A program made the position numbers and the translations under genes. Under the pieces are notes generated by a model that saw nothing but the letters and a program-made list of their open reading frames with translations, was not told the DNA's origin and made no database searches. From Planifilum fimeticola (GTDB lineage: Bacteria; Bacillota; Bacilli; Thermoactinomycetales; DSM-44946), in assembly GCF_003001905.1 (NCBI RefSeq), contig NZ_PVNE01000017.1, positions 1 to 64,000 of the forward strand: a stretch of 64,000 bases of DNA. Reading direction: 5' to 3'. Position 1 is the stretch's first letter. Each line of letters opens with the position of its first letter. This document shows, one piece after another, positions 7,831 to 15,581 of the stretch.

Positions 7831-8496
7831 TCAGACCGCCGCCCTTCCCGTACGGAACCGGTTTTCCACCCAGCGCAGGATCTTCGTCAGGAGATAGCCG
7901 ATGACGAAGTAGCCGATCAGCAACAGGCCCAACAGCTGCGGCGTATGGCCCACGGTGTTCCGCATCTGGATGATGTTGTTGGTCATCTCGGGGATGAAGA
8001 TGAGCGAGAGCAGAGCGGTTCCCTTCAGCATCTCGATCAGGAGGTTGCCGAAGGAAGGGAGCATGATCCGGAAGGCCTGGGGCAGGATGATGCTCCGCAT
8101 CCGCTGGGCGGGGGTCATGTTGAGGGCGATCCCCGCCTCGTGCTGTCCCCGGGGGATGGCCAGGATGGCGCTTCGTACCACTTCCGAGCCGTAGGAGCCG
8201 TAGTTGAGGGTGAAGGCCAAAATGCCGACGAGGCCCGAGGGCAGGTTGATTCCGGTCAGCACCGGCAGAGCGAAATACAGCCAGTACAGCTGGACCAGCA
8301 GGGAGGTCCCCCGGAAAAACTCCACCACCGCGCCGGTCGCCCAGCGAAGGGGCCGCCACCGGGACAGGCGGCCGAAGCCGGCCAAAAAAGAGAAAATAAA
8401 GGCCAAAATCGAAGAATAAAGCAGCACTTGAAGGGTGACGACCATCCCCTGTACAAGGGAAGGCATGGCTTGAAACAGAATGCCGATGGCTACCAC
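7831..8496 (-). CDS. ehuC: Ectoine/hydroxyectoine-type ABC transporter permease EhuC
   Basis: This is a 221-residue permease of the same family, with the EAA loop at YGSEVVRSAILAIPRGQHEA followed by LPQAFRIMLP. It lies between the binding protein and EhuD. The GTG start at 8496 has only a close-set AAGGAT. A downstream ATG (codon 11) is an alternative start. A GC-rich hairpin separates it from ehuB. Confidence 0.85.
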   Translation of the reverse strand: MVAIGILFQAMPSLVQGMVVTLQVLLYSSILAFIFSFLAGFGRLSRWRPLRWATGAVVEFFRGTSLLVQLYWLYFALPVLTGINLPSGLVGILAFTLNYGSYGSEVVRSAILAIPRGQHEAGIALNMTPAQRMRSIILPQAFRIMLPSFGNLLIEMLKGTALLSLIFIPEMTNNIIQMRNTVGHTPQLLGLLLIGYFVIGYLLTKILRWVENRFRTGRAAV

Positions 8497-8522
8497 ATCC
8501 TTACTTCAGCGAAAATTGCGGA

Positions 8523-8538
8523 GGGGCCGAAAGGCCCC
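8523..8538 (-). other. Intercistronic stem-loop between ehuB and ehuC
   Basis: GGGGCC (8523-8528) pairs with GGCCCC (8533-8538) around a 4-nt loop, with no T-tract. Such hairpins after binding-protein genes often stabilise the upstream message, giving more binding protein than permease. The functional role is inference. Confidence 0.5.
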
Positions 8539-8544
8539 CGGTCT

Positions 8545-9417
8545 TCAGCCCTTGCAGAGTTCCTCGGCGGTTTTATCGCCGGGCAAATTCTCCTCCGCAA
8601 AGTTGAATTGTTTCAGGATCTCCAACAGCTTTCCGCCTTCCTGCATCTTTTGAATCTCCCGGTTATAGGCCTCCAGCAATTCCTTGTCATCCTTCCTGAA
8701 GGCGGTCGCGCCGTAGCCCACAATGCTTTCGCCGTCTATTATCGGTTGTTTGAAATCCTCCACCGTTTCCACTCCGTCATCCCCCTCGGCCTTTAACACT
8801 TCCCGAAGGGCCGGGCCGGTCATGGTGATGGCATCCACCCGGCCCGTCTTCAGCATGGCCAGGGCGGCGGGCTGATCCTGCACGGTCTTGATCTGGCTTT
8901 CCTTCACACCCACCTGCTTCAAATATTGCTTCTCGATGGCTCCCTGCATCACGGCGACGGTGACATCGGAATTATCCACAATATCCTCATAACTGTGTAG
9001 GTTTTTCGGATTCCCTTTCTTCACCGCCAACGCTTGGCCGATCTTGTATTCCGGGTTGGCGAAGGCGACCTCCTTGCATCGTTCCGGAGTGATGTACATG
9101 CCGGCGGTGATGGCGTCGAACCGCTTCGCCTTCAGCCCCGGAATCAGCTGTCCGAAGTCCGTGAGGACCGGTTCGATCCTTTCGATACCCATCTGTTTGA
9201 AGGCGTGGCGGGCGATCTCCACCGCCTCACCGGTAACCTTGCCGTCCTCGGTCCGGTACGCGTAGGGTTTTTCGTTGGCAAACCCGACCTTGATCACGCC
9301 CTCTTCCTTGGCCTTTTGCAGAGCAGAACCGCCGGATCCCCCTACGTCCAGAGCGCCGCACCCGGCGGCAAATGCGGCCAACAGAGCGATCAAGGCAAAC
9401 CGAATGATAAACTTCAA
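8545..9417 (-). CDS. ehuB: Ectoine/hydroxyectoine-type substrate-binding lipoprotein
   Basis: This is a 290-residue family-3 solute-binding protein. A TTG start at 9417 (GGGAGG upstream) gives a clean lipoprotein signal ending LAAFAAGC, with Cys20 as the lipidated residue. Motifs resembling EhuB are ANEKPYAYRTEDGKVTGEA, LKAKRFDAITAGMYITPERC and KKGNPKNLHSYED. It captures substrate outside the membrane for EhuCD/EhuA. The ATG at 9456 would spoil the signal peptide. It is the first gene of the operon, behind a good sigma-A promoter. Confidence 0.9.
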   Translation of the reverse strand: MKFIIRFALIALLAAFAAGCGALDVGGSGGSALQKAKEEGVIKVGFANEKPYAYRTEDGKVTGEAVEIARHAFKQMGIERIEPVLTDFGQLIPGLKAKRFDAITAGMYITPERCKEVAFANPEYKIGQALAVKKGNPKNLHSYEDIVDNSDVTVAVMQGAIEKQYLKQVGVKESQIKTVQDQPAALAMLKTGRVDAITMTGPALREVLKAEGDDGVETVEDFKQPIIDGESIVGYGATAFRKDDKELLEAYNREIQKMQEGGKLLEILKQFNFAEENLPGDKTAEELCKG

Positions 9418-9483
9418 ACCGTTCCCTCCCGATATCCGTTCCATTTTCCCGATCAATTTGGATAATTCGCGATTTGCCCATCT

Positions 9484-9513
9484 ATTTTATCGTTTTCGGA
9501 CAGAAAGGGTCAA
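9484..9513 (-). promoter_or_regulatory. Promoter of ehuBCDA
   Basis: TTGACC (9513-9508) and TAAAAT (9489-9484) are 18 nt apart on the minus strand, about 70 nt before ehuB. The rest of the gap to the aspB terminator (9514-9662) holds only an inverted repeat, CAAACA-TG-TGTTTG (9635-9648), of unknown role. Confidence 0.65.
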
Positions 9514-9662
9514 AAAGGAGGATAAAGGGACATCGTGTTCCTGCCAAAGCCAGTCCCGCTGGTCGGGGGTGAGAAACGCGACCTTTATAAATCCTCCCGT
9601 TTCAAGCCGTATCCGTCCATATACTGACGATATACAAACATGTGTTTGCGATTCGCCGGATC

Positions 9663-9693
9663 AAAAAACGGCCTTCCCGCGCGGGAAGACCGT
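9663..9693 (-). terminator. Intrinsic terminator after aspB
   Basis: ACGG/CCGT and CTTCCC/GGGAAG form an 11-position stem with one mismatch and a GCGC loop (9668-9693). Six T follow on the minus strand. Confidence 0.9.
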
Positions 9694-9710
9694 CTTGGTC
9701 TTGGCAAGAT

Positions 9711-10895
9711 TCACCGGTGCTTTTTCACAAACCGCTCGATCCGATCCATCGCCTTTTCCAGCTGATCCATCGAGGTCGCATAGGAGATGCGGATATGATC
9801 GGGCGAGCCGAAACCGGAACCCGGAACGACGGCGACGAGCTCTTCCTCCAGCAGCGCCTTCACCCACTCATCCACGTCCCGGAACCGCCCCGACGCTTCG
9901 ACGACATTCCGGACATTGACAAAGGCGTAAAAGGCCCCCTGGGGTTCCTGAATGCCCAACCCCTCGATGTTTCGGATCCGCTGGACGACGTAATCTCTCC
10001 GCTCCTTGAAGGCTTTTTTCATCTCTTGGACCGGTTCCTGTGAGCCGGTTAGCGCCGCCAGTGCCGCATACTGGGCCACCGATGTGGGATTGGAAGTGGA
10101 ATGGCTGGACAGACCGGTCATGGCTTGGATCACCTCGGCATGGCCCGCGGCATAGCCGATGCGCCAGCCCGTCATGGAATAGGTTTTGGAGACTCCGTTG
10201 ATCACGATGGTTCGCTCATAAAATTCCGGCCCCAGCTGGGCGATGCTCACGTGCGCCTCATCCCCGTAAATCAGGTGCTCATAAATTTCGTCGGAGATGA
10301 TCACCAGTCCGTGCTCCAGGCAAACCCGGCCCAAAGCCTCCAATTCTTCGCGGTTGTACACCATTCCGGTGGGGTTGGACGGGCTGTTGATGAGAAAAGC
10401 CCGGGTCCGCTCCGTGATTGCACCGCGAAGCTGCTCCGGCGTGACCTTGAAGGATCGCGATTCTTCTCCCCGAATGATGACCGGAACCCCTCCGGCCAAT
10501 TTCACCTGCTCGATATAGCTGACCCAATAAGGGGCGGGAATGATCACCTCGTCTCCCGGATCGATGAGCACTTGGAACAGGTTGTACAGGGCGTGCTTGG
10601 CCCCCGAGGTCACGACAATCTGCTCGGGCTGATAAGTCAGTCCGTTGTCACGGCGGAACTTCTCGACGATCGCCTGTTTCAGTTCGGGTATCCCCCCGGA
10701 GGGTGTATATTTGGTGTGGCCGGCGCGCATGGCCTCCTCGGCGGCCCGGAGAATCGGATCGGGCGTGTTGAAGTCCGGCTCTCCGGCACCGAGTCCGATC
10801 ACATCGTGCCCTTGTTTTCTCAACGCCTTGGCCTTTGCCGTGATGGCCAAAGTGGTCGATGGCGTCAGCTGCTGAACCCGCTTGGACAGTTTCAC
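9711..10895 (-). CDS. aspB: Aspartate aminotransferase (class I)
   Basis: This 394-residue PLP enzyme interconverts aspartate and oxaloacetate with 2-oxoglutarate/glutamate. The PLP lysine is K237 (GVSKTYSMTGWRIGY), with SPSNPTG at 171-177 and the C-terminal substrate Arg in HIRISYA. Its length matches B. subtilis AspB (393). In Bacillus it follows dinG-ypmA-ypmB; here those genes are replaced by other genes. It has its own terminator and a plausible promoter (TTCTTA-17-GATAAT) upstream, so it is probably monocistronic. Confidence 0.93.
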   Translation of the reverse strand: MKLSKRVQQLTPSTTLAITAKAKALRKQGHDVIGLGAGEPDFNTPDPILRAAEEAMRAGHTKYTPSGGIPELKQAIVEKFRRDNGLTYQPEQIVVTSGAKHALYNLFQVLIDPGDEVIIPAPYWVSYIEQVKLAGGVPVIIRGEESRSFKVTPEQLRGAITERTRAFLINSPSNPTGMVYNREELEALGRVCLEHGLVIISDEIYEHLIYGDEAHVSIAQLGPEFYERTIVINGVSKTYSMTGWRIGYAAGHAEVIQAMTGLSSHSTSNPTSVAQYAALAALTGSQEPVQEMKKAFKERRDYVVQRIRNIEGLGIQEPQGAFYAFVNVRNVVEASGRFRDVDEWVKALLEEELVAVVPGSGFGSPDHIRISYATSMDQLEKAMDRIERFVKKHR

Positions 10896-10969
10896 TTTCT
10901 CTCTCCCCCCATACTCTGCTCACGCTCTATTATCCCAAAAAGATTCTCATTTAAGAAGATGTTCGGCAC

Positions 10970-10993
10970 AAAAAAACCCGGATCAGATCCGGG
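10970..10993 (-). terminator. Intrinsic terminator overlapping the end of the FtsH-like gene
   Basis: CCCGGA (10977-10982) pairs with TCCGGG (10988-10993). The stop codon lies in the loop, and seven T follow on the minus strand. Confidence 0.88.
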
Positions 10994-12488
10994 CCTTTTC
11001 AGGTGCCTGTGATCGAAGCAGCCGGCGAAACTCTTCGCCGGACAAAACCTCTTCCGATAGCAGAGTCTGCAGGGACTGTTCCATCGCCCGCCTGTATTCG
11101 GAAAGGATACGGCTTGTCCGCTCTTCCAGCTCTTTCAGGATGCGAACAGCCTCCTCATGCATCTGCTCTTTGCTCACCAATTCCGGATCCACAATCCCCA
11201 GATCCGACAGTCCGGTCTGGATCAACATGCGGACATAACGGTGAGCCTGCTGAAAATCGTTTTGGGCGCCGGTGCTGCGATTCCCGTAAAATTCCCGTTC
11301 CGCCGCGGTGCCGGCGAGACAGACCATGATCCGCCCCTCGATCTCTTCCCGGGTATACAGGTAACGGTCTTCACCGGGATGCTGCCGCACATATCCCAGC
11401 GCCTGACCGCGGGGAGAAAGGGAGACCCGGGAAACGGATCCGGGTTGGACGATTTCGGCGACGACGGCGTGCCCCAATTCGTGAACCGCGACGCGCTCCC
11501 GCTCTTCCCGCGTCGCCTGCTTGTCAGTCTTCTCGCCCATCATCACCTTGTCGATGGCAGCGGAGAGATGATGGGGACCAATCTTCTTTTCCCCGTCCCG
11601 GAGCGCGTAAATGGCCGCTTCATTGGTCAGGCTCTCCAACTGGGCCCCGGAAAAGCCAAAGGTCTCTGCGGCAACCTTTTCGAGGTCCACCGCGTCGTCC
11701 AGGGGTTTGTTCCGCGTGTGCAGCTGAAGAATCTGCTTTCGGGCGCGCATGTCCGGCAAATCCACCTCGATATGCCGGTCGAAGCGTCCGGGACGCAGCA
11801 GCGCCGAATCCAGGAGCTCTTTCCGGTTGGTGGCGGCAATCACCAAGACCCGGATTTCCTGATCCGAAGTGATTCCGTCCATCTCCGTCAAAAGCTGGTT
11901 CAGGGTCTGGTCGTATTCCCGGTGTTGGGTGCCTCCTTCGCGCCTTCCCCCGATGGCATCGATTTCATCGATAAAAACCACTCCGCTCTTTTTTCCGCTC
12001 GTTTTCGCCCGCCTGCGGGCTTCCCGAAAGAGTTGCCGGATGCGCTGCGCCCCGACTCCCACATACATTTCCACAAATTCGCTCCCCGATGCGGATACAA
12101 ACACCGAATCGGTGTAATGGGCGGCAGCTTTGGCCATCAGGGTTTTCCCGGTGCCCGGCGGTCCCGTCAACAGAATCCCTTTGATGGGCCGTATACCGTA
12201 GGAATCGATCTGTTTCCGGTGAATCAGGAAATCCAGGGCTTCCTTCAGTTCCTTCTTGGCCCGTTCTTGACCGCCGATATCGTCAAAGGAGGTGTCCGGT
12301 ATGCTGATGTCCCGCTTCTTCCCTTTCGTTCCCGCCAAGCTGATCCCTTTGCCGGAGCGGGTGTGAAAATATGCAAAGATGCCCCCTGTCACAATCAACA
12401 ACAGTACGAGAGGGAGCGGATCGTAGCCGAGATAGAGGGCGAAAACAACCCCTCCTATCAGCGTTCCGGCCAGGATTCCTCTGATCAC
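10983..12488 (-). CDS. FtsH-like membrane AAA+ zinc protease
   Basis: This 501-residue protein has two N-terminal membrane segments (about 2-20 and 24-41) with almost no extracytoplasmic loop. An AAA+ module follows: Walker A GPPGTGKT 109-116, Walker B VFIDEID 171-177, arginine-finger region RPGRFDRHI. Then comes an M41 peptidase domain with HELGH at 336-340 and the third zinc ligand in TGAQND (406-411). It is catalytically complete but about 100 residues shorter than housekeeping FtsH and lacks its periplasmic domain, so it is a paralogue, not ftsH. The GTG start overlaps the upstream gene by 4 nt. Likely role: quality control or regulated proteolysis of membrane proteins; substrate unknown. 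Confidence 0.9.
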   Translation of the reverse strand: MIRGILAGTLIGGVVFALYLGYDPLPLVLLLIVTGGIFAYFHTRSGKGISLAGTKGKKRDISIPDTSFDDIGGQERAKKELKEALDFLIHRKQIDSYGIRPIKGILLTGPPGTGKTLMAKAAAHYTDSVFVSASGSEFVEMYVGVGAQRIRQLFREARRRAKTSGKKSGVVFIDEIDAIGGRREGGTQHREYDQTLNQLLTEMDGITSDQEIRVLVIAATNRKELLDSALLRPGRFDRHIEVDLPDMRARKQILQLHTRNKPLDDAVDLEKVAAETFGFSGAQLESLTNEAAIYALRDGEKKIGPHHLSAAIDKVMMGEKTDKQATREERERVAVHELGHAVVAEIVQPGSVSRVSLSPRGQALGYVRQHPGEDRYLYTREEIEGRIMVCLAGTAAEREFYGNRSTGAQNDFQQAHRYVRMLIQTGLSDLGIVDPELVSKEQMHEEAVRILKELEERTSRILSEYRRAMEQSLQTLLSEEVLSGEEFRRLLRSQAPEKARI

Positions 12489-13018
12489 TCTCCCTCACCT
12501 CCCTTGCCGGCCTCCAGGGGGAGCACCCGGTACAGCGAATGATCATGATGGTGAAGGGCCACATAGACGAATTGTTCGTCCATCGCCACTTCGTGACGGA
12601 TCTTCGCGGTTTCGGCCTCCCTTTCAACGGCTTCCGGGATTTGGGTGTAACGCTTTCGGACCACGGCTTCGGTCACGCCGAAAGCCATCCGGTTCCAGGC
12701 CTTCTCCAACAGGGCATCGGCGCGGTCGGTGAGTTCGATATTCACCTGGCGTTTCCCGGCAAGAGAACACAGTTTTTCCCGAAGAGGGATATAATCAGAA
12801 GCCAATGAAAAATTTTCATCGGCGTTCAATCGAATCTCAATGCGATCGGGATTTACCCGCAATTCTTCCAGTGTCACATGCGGTGTCGATTGGATCATGT
12901 TTTTCAGCGGCTTTTCGACATTGAACCACTGGTGCGCGAAATAGCCTCCAAACAAGACGATCAGCGTGACAAGCAAGCTCAACACCGCGGGCATTGCGCG
13001 GATATTCACCGATGTCAC
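12485..13018 (-). CDS. Membrane-anchored protein of unknown function, partner of the FtsH-like protease
   Basis: This 177-residue protein has one N-terminal membrane segment (about residues 8-28, SLLVTLIVLFGGYFA) and a hydrophilic, mostly charged remainder outside it. I recognise no family. The start is GTG 13018, with GGAGGGGAGG directly upstream; an in-frame start at 13033 lacks this. Its stop overlaps the GTG of the protease gene (GTGA), so they are translationally coupled and probably act together. It could be an adaptor or substrate-presenting factor. That is inference from coupling alone. Confidence 0.75.
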   Translation of the reverse strand: MTSVNIRAMPAVLSLLVTLIVLFGGYFAHQWFNVEKPLKNMIQSTPHVTLEELRVNPDRIEIRLNADENFSLASDYIPLREKLCSLAGKRQVNIELTDRADALLEKAWNRMAFGVTEAVVRKRYTQIPEAVEREAETAKIRHEVAMDEQFVYVALHHHDHSLYRVLPLEAGKGGEGE

Positions 13019-13050
13019 GCCTCCCCTCCACACGATAAAAATTCATTTAA

Positions 13051-13080
13051 ATTATATCATATATAACATATTGTCAGATG
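13051..13080 (-). promoter_or_regulatory. Extended -10 promoter of the FtsH-like protease operon
   Basis: On the minus strand TG-A-TATAAT (13059-13051) is a perfect extended -10 in very AT-rich sequence, about 33 nt before the GTG. A CTGACA (13080 region) lies too close to be an ideal -35. Confidence 0.6.
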
Positions 13081-13096
13081 ATAGGAATTTATGGAA

Positions 13097-13119
13097 TAAA
13101 AAATGCGGCGGTTTGCCGC
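13097..13119 (-). terminator. Intrinsic terminator after the lipoprotein gene
   Basis: GCGGC (13105-13109) pairs with GCCGC (13115-13119), followed on the minus strand by ATTTTTTATTCC. Confidence 0.75.
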
Positions 13120-13121
13120 GG

Positions 13122-13775
13122 TTACGGATTTCGAAAGATGTATCGAACGCGCTTCTCCGAGGATGGATTCGTCGAATCCAGGTGGATTTCCATGCGGGTC
13201 AGCTCCCGGTCGCGGGTTCGGTACCACAGATGATAGCGCACCTGGATTTTTCGACTGGCGTTCAGAGCGACCTCCCGAGCCGTTTCTTGGGATCCCATCT
13301 GCTGTTCCACGATCTGTCCGATCTTCCCCTTGTCCAAAATAATCTCCATTCCCTCAATTCCCTCTTCCGTAGCGGGAATCGGCTTGATCCGTCCGGCCGC
13401 CTCCTGGAGCAAAATGAGATGGTCCCGGGGGGAAATCAGCCCCAATTGGCGCTGGGACAATTTTTCCCTGTTATCGCTTTGGACGAGTTCGATTTGATCC
13501 CCTTTCTTGGTCAATTTGATCGGTTCGTCCGTACCTTCGCTTTTCAGCGTCCAGTCCGCACCCTTTTGTTCGCCGACGAAGCGGTAATCGGAATGATCCT
13601 CAAGGATGATCGAAAAGGATAAGGGCTCGCGATCCAACTGCCGTTTCACAATCTGATTCAAATTTTCCCGAAGCGACGTCTGGTCGGATATGGTGCCGGT
13701 TGGCGACGGCTCCGTGTGCACGCTGCATCCGAGGAGGAGGAAAATCAAAGCAAACAGCCACCACAGTTTGCGCAT
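13122..13775 (-). CDS. Lipoprotein of unknown function
   Basis: This 217-residue lipoprotein starts MRKLWWLFALIFLLLGC, with a lipobox and Cys17. Start ATG 13775 has GAAGGGGAG 9 nt upstream; the longer frame to 13844 hides the signal. The mature part is polar, with no motif I can name. It is monocistronic between a terminator and a divergent small gene. It lies where Bacillus has ypmB (also a small membrane-anchored protein next to aspB), but I see no convincing similarity. Confidence 0.8.
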   Translation of the reverse strand: MRKLWWLFALIFLLLGCSVHTEPSPTGTISDQTSLRENLNQIVKRQLDREPLSFSIILEDHSDYRFVGEQKGADWTLKSEGTDEPIKLTKKGDQIELVQSDNREKLSQRQLGLISPRDHLILLQEAAGRIKPIPATEEGIEGMEIILDKGKIGQIVEQQMGSQETAREVALNASRKIQVRYHLWYRTRDRELTRMEIHLDSTNPSSEKRVRYIFRNP

Positions 13776-13854
13776 GACGCGGTTCTCCCCTTCGTGTAGC
13801 AGGATTTCCTTCCATATGTACGCAAGCGGTTTGTCCCTTATCACCTTTCAAAAG

Positions 13855-13877
13855 AAAAATGCCCATCCGATGGGCAT
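13855..13877 (-). terminator. Possible minus-strand terminator upstream of the lipoprotein gene
   Basis: ATGCCCA (13859-13865) pairs with TGGGCAT (13871-13877), followed on the minus strand by TTTTTC-TTTT. It would stop minus-strand transcripts that pass the oppositely oriented small gene. Confidence 0.45.
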
Positions 13878-13948
13878 ACATGAAAAAATGTGAACTCATC
13901 GTCGGGGGTCCTGCCGGAGATAATAATTTACGCGGAGGAGGTGATGAG

Positions 13949-14143
13949 GTGACCGCGTCCCTTTCCCCCGGATGGCTGGTCGGAACCCTGGAAACGCACC
14001 TGTCCGGGGAGGAAATGGAGAAAATCCGCCCGTTTTTGCACACGGAATCCTGGGCATCCCCTTCCCGGCGAAACCGACTGTTTGAGGTCGAAGACGAAGA
14101 AATCCCCCTCCGTTTTCGACTGAACATCGAGTTGAAAGTTTAA
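13949..14143 (+). CDS. Small protein of unknown function (64 aa)
   Basis: The GTG start has a near-perfect ribosome site (GGAGGAGGTG) 5 nt upstream, and an intrinsic terminator follows the stop. Those two signals are the main evidence that this is a gene. The protein is acidic and soluble-looking (SPGWLVGTLETHLSGEEMEK near the N-terminus, charged C-terminus), with no family I recognise. It is one of the few plus-strand genes here, convergent with mtaD. Confidence 0.65.
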   Translation: MTASLSPGWLVGTLETHLSGEEMEKIRPFLHTESWASPSRRNRLFEVEDEEIPLRFRLNIELKV

Positions 14144-14198
14144 TCTGTCGTTAGTTTTTAACAAACCTTCTCCTGCCTATTCGCCTCCCCCATCATTT

Positions 14199-14222
14199 AC
14201 CTGCCCGCGCGGCAGGTTTTTT
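14199..14222 (+). terminator. Intrinsic terminator after the 64-aa gene
   Basis: ACCTGCC (14199-14205) pairs with GGCAGGT (14211-14217) and is followed by T's to 14222, abutting the mtaD stop codon. Confidence 0.8.
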
Positions 14223-15517
14223 CACGGCCGAATCGCATCAAAAGCCCTTTGCGCATGATACCGGATCTTCTCTTCGTCAAGGGTGAGGCATTCCCGGTTC
14301 CGGAGCAGGGGCCGGCCGTCCACGTAAACATCCAACACGTCGTCGCGGGAAGCGGAGTAAACCAGATGGGATTCAACGTCGTGCAGGGGCTGCATGTGCG
14401 GCCCCGTCAGATCCACGGTGATGAAATCCGCCTTCTTTCCCGACTCCAGAGTTCCGATCCGGTCCTCCAGGAAAAGGGATTCCGCACCGTATAAGGTGCC
14501 CATCCGCAGGGCGACGGGCGCGGGAACGGCCTGGGGATCCCGGTTGACGCCCTTGTGGATGAGGGCCGCCAGCCGGATCTCCTCCAACATGTCCAGGTTA
14601 TTGTTGCTCGCCGGGCCGTCCGTGCCCAACGATGGGCGAATGCCCGCCTTGAGCATCTCCGGAATCGGCGCAATTCCGCTGCCCAGCTTCAGATTGCTTC
14701 CCGGGTTGTGGGAGACTTTTACGCCGTATTCCGCCAAAATTCCGATCTCCTCCGGCGTCAGGTGAACCGCATGGGCTACCAGGGCCGGCACGTCGAAAAA
14801 GCCCAGCCGGCGCAGGTGCTCCACGGGACGCAGGCCGTATTGCTCCACATTGAGGCGGACTTCCGCCTCCGTCTCCGACATGTGGGTATGAATGGGAATC
14901 CCCAATTCCTGAGCCTTTTCCACAAAACGGACAATGTAGTCGGGGGGACAGGTGTAGGGGGCGTGGGGGGCCATCATCGTCGTGATTCTCCCCTTCGCCG
15001 CCCCGTTCCACTCCCGGGCGAAGTTGACCGCTTCCTCCAATTTGGCCTTTCGCTCCTCCTCGGAACAAAGGCCGATGGCACCCCGGCACAGGACCGCGCG
15101 GATCCCCGCTTCCTCCACCACTTGTCCCACCTGATCCATGTAGTCATACATGTCCAGAAAGCAGGTGGTGCCTCCCTTGATCATCTCCAAAACGGACAAG
15201 GCCGAGCCCCAACGATTCTGTTCGGGACCGAAGCGGGCCTCCATCGGCCAAATTTTCTCTTCGAGCCAGGTTTGCAGCGGATCATCGTCGGCAAATCCCC
15301 TGAGCAAAGACATGGCGGCGTGTCCGTGGGTATTCACGAATCCCGGCAAAATCGCTTTTCCGGTCATGTTTACCACTTCATCGTATCCGTCGGTCTCCGA
15401 CGGCACCGGGCCTACATAGGCGATCCGGTCGTCCTCAACGGCCATGGCCGCATCCTTCAGGGGAACCTCTCCTTCCTTCATGGTCAAGATGGTCGCATGA
15501 ACAAACAGGCGCTTCAA
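14222..15517 (-). CDS. mtaD: 5'-methylthioadenosine/S-adenosylhomocysteine deaminase
   Basis: This is a 431-residue amidohydrolase of the TRZ/ATZ group. Zinc ligands are HGH (64 and 66 in VNTHGHAAMS), with further HTHMSE, HAVHL and LGTDG motifs. The family deaminates methylthioadenosine and S-adenosylhomocysteine to inosyl compounds; other aryl-amine substrates are possible. The start is TTG 15517, with GGGAGGGAAG upstream. The frame remains open to 15721 without support. It ends against the terminator of the convergent small gene. No methionine-salvage partners are nearby. Confidence 0.88.
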   Translation of the reverse strand: MKRLFVHATILTMKEGEVPLKDAAMAVEDDRIAYVGPVPSETDGYDEVVNMTGKAILPGFVNTHGHAAMSLLRGFADDDPLQTWLEEKIWPMEARFGPEQNRWGSALSVLEMIKGGTTCFLDMYDYMDQVGQVVEEAGIRAVLCRGAIGLCSEEERKAKLEEAVNFAREWNGAAKGRITTMMAPHAPYTCPPDYIVRFVEKAQELGIPIHTHMSETEAEVRLNVEQYGLRPVEHLRRLGFFDVPALVAHAVHLTPEEIGILAEYGVKVSHNPGSNLKLGSGIAPIPEMLKAGIRPSLGTDGPASNNNLDMLEEIRLAALIHKGVNRDPQAVPAPVALRMGTLYGAESLFLEDRIGTLESGKKADFITVDLTGPHMQPLHDVESHLVYSASRDDVLDVYVDGRPLLRNRECLTLDEEKIRYHAQRAFDAIRP

Positions 15518-15581
15518 CCGTCTTCCCTCCCTTGGCAGCTTCGACACACCCACCATATCGCAAACCTTGCGGGGAGACAAG

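Noticed and set aside
6237-7904. Long plus-strand ORF of 555 codons opposite ehuA/ehuD
   Set aside because: It is antisense to two well-supported transporter genes, has His/Pro/Arg-rich low-complexity composition typical of reverse frames in GC-rich DNA, and no ribosome site.
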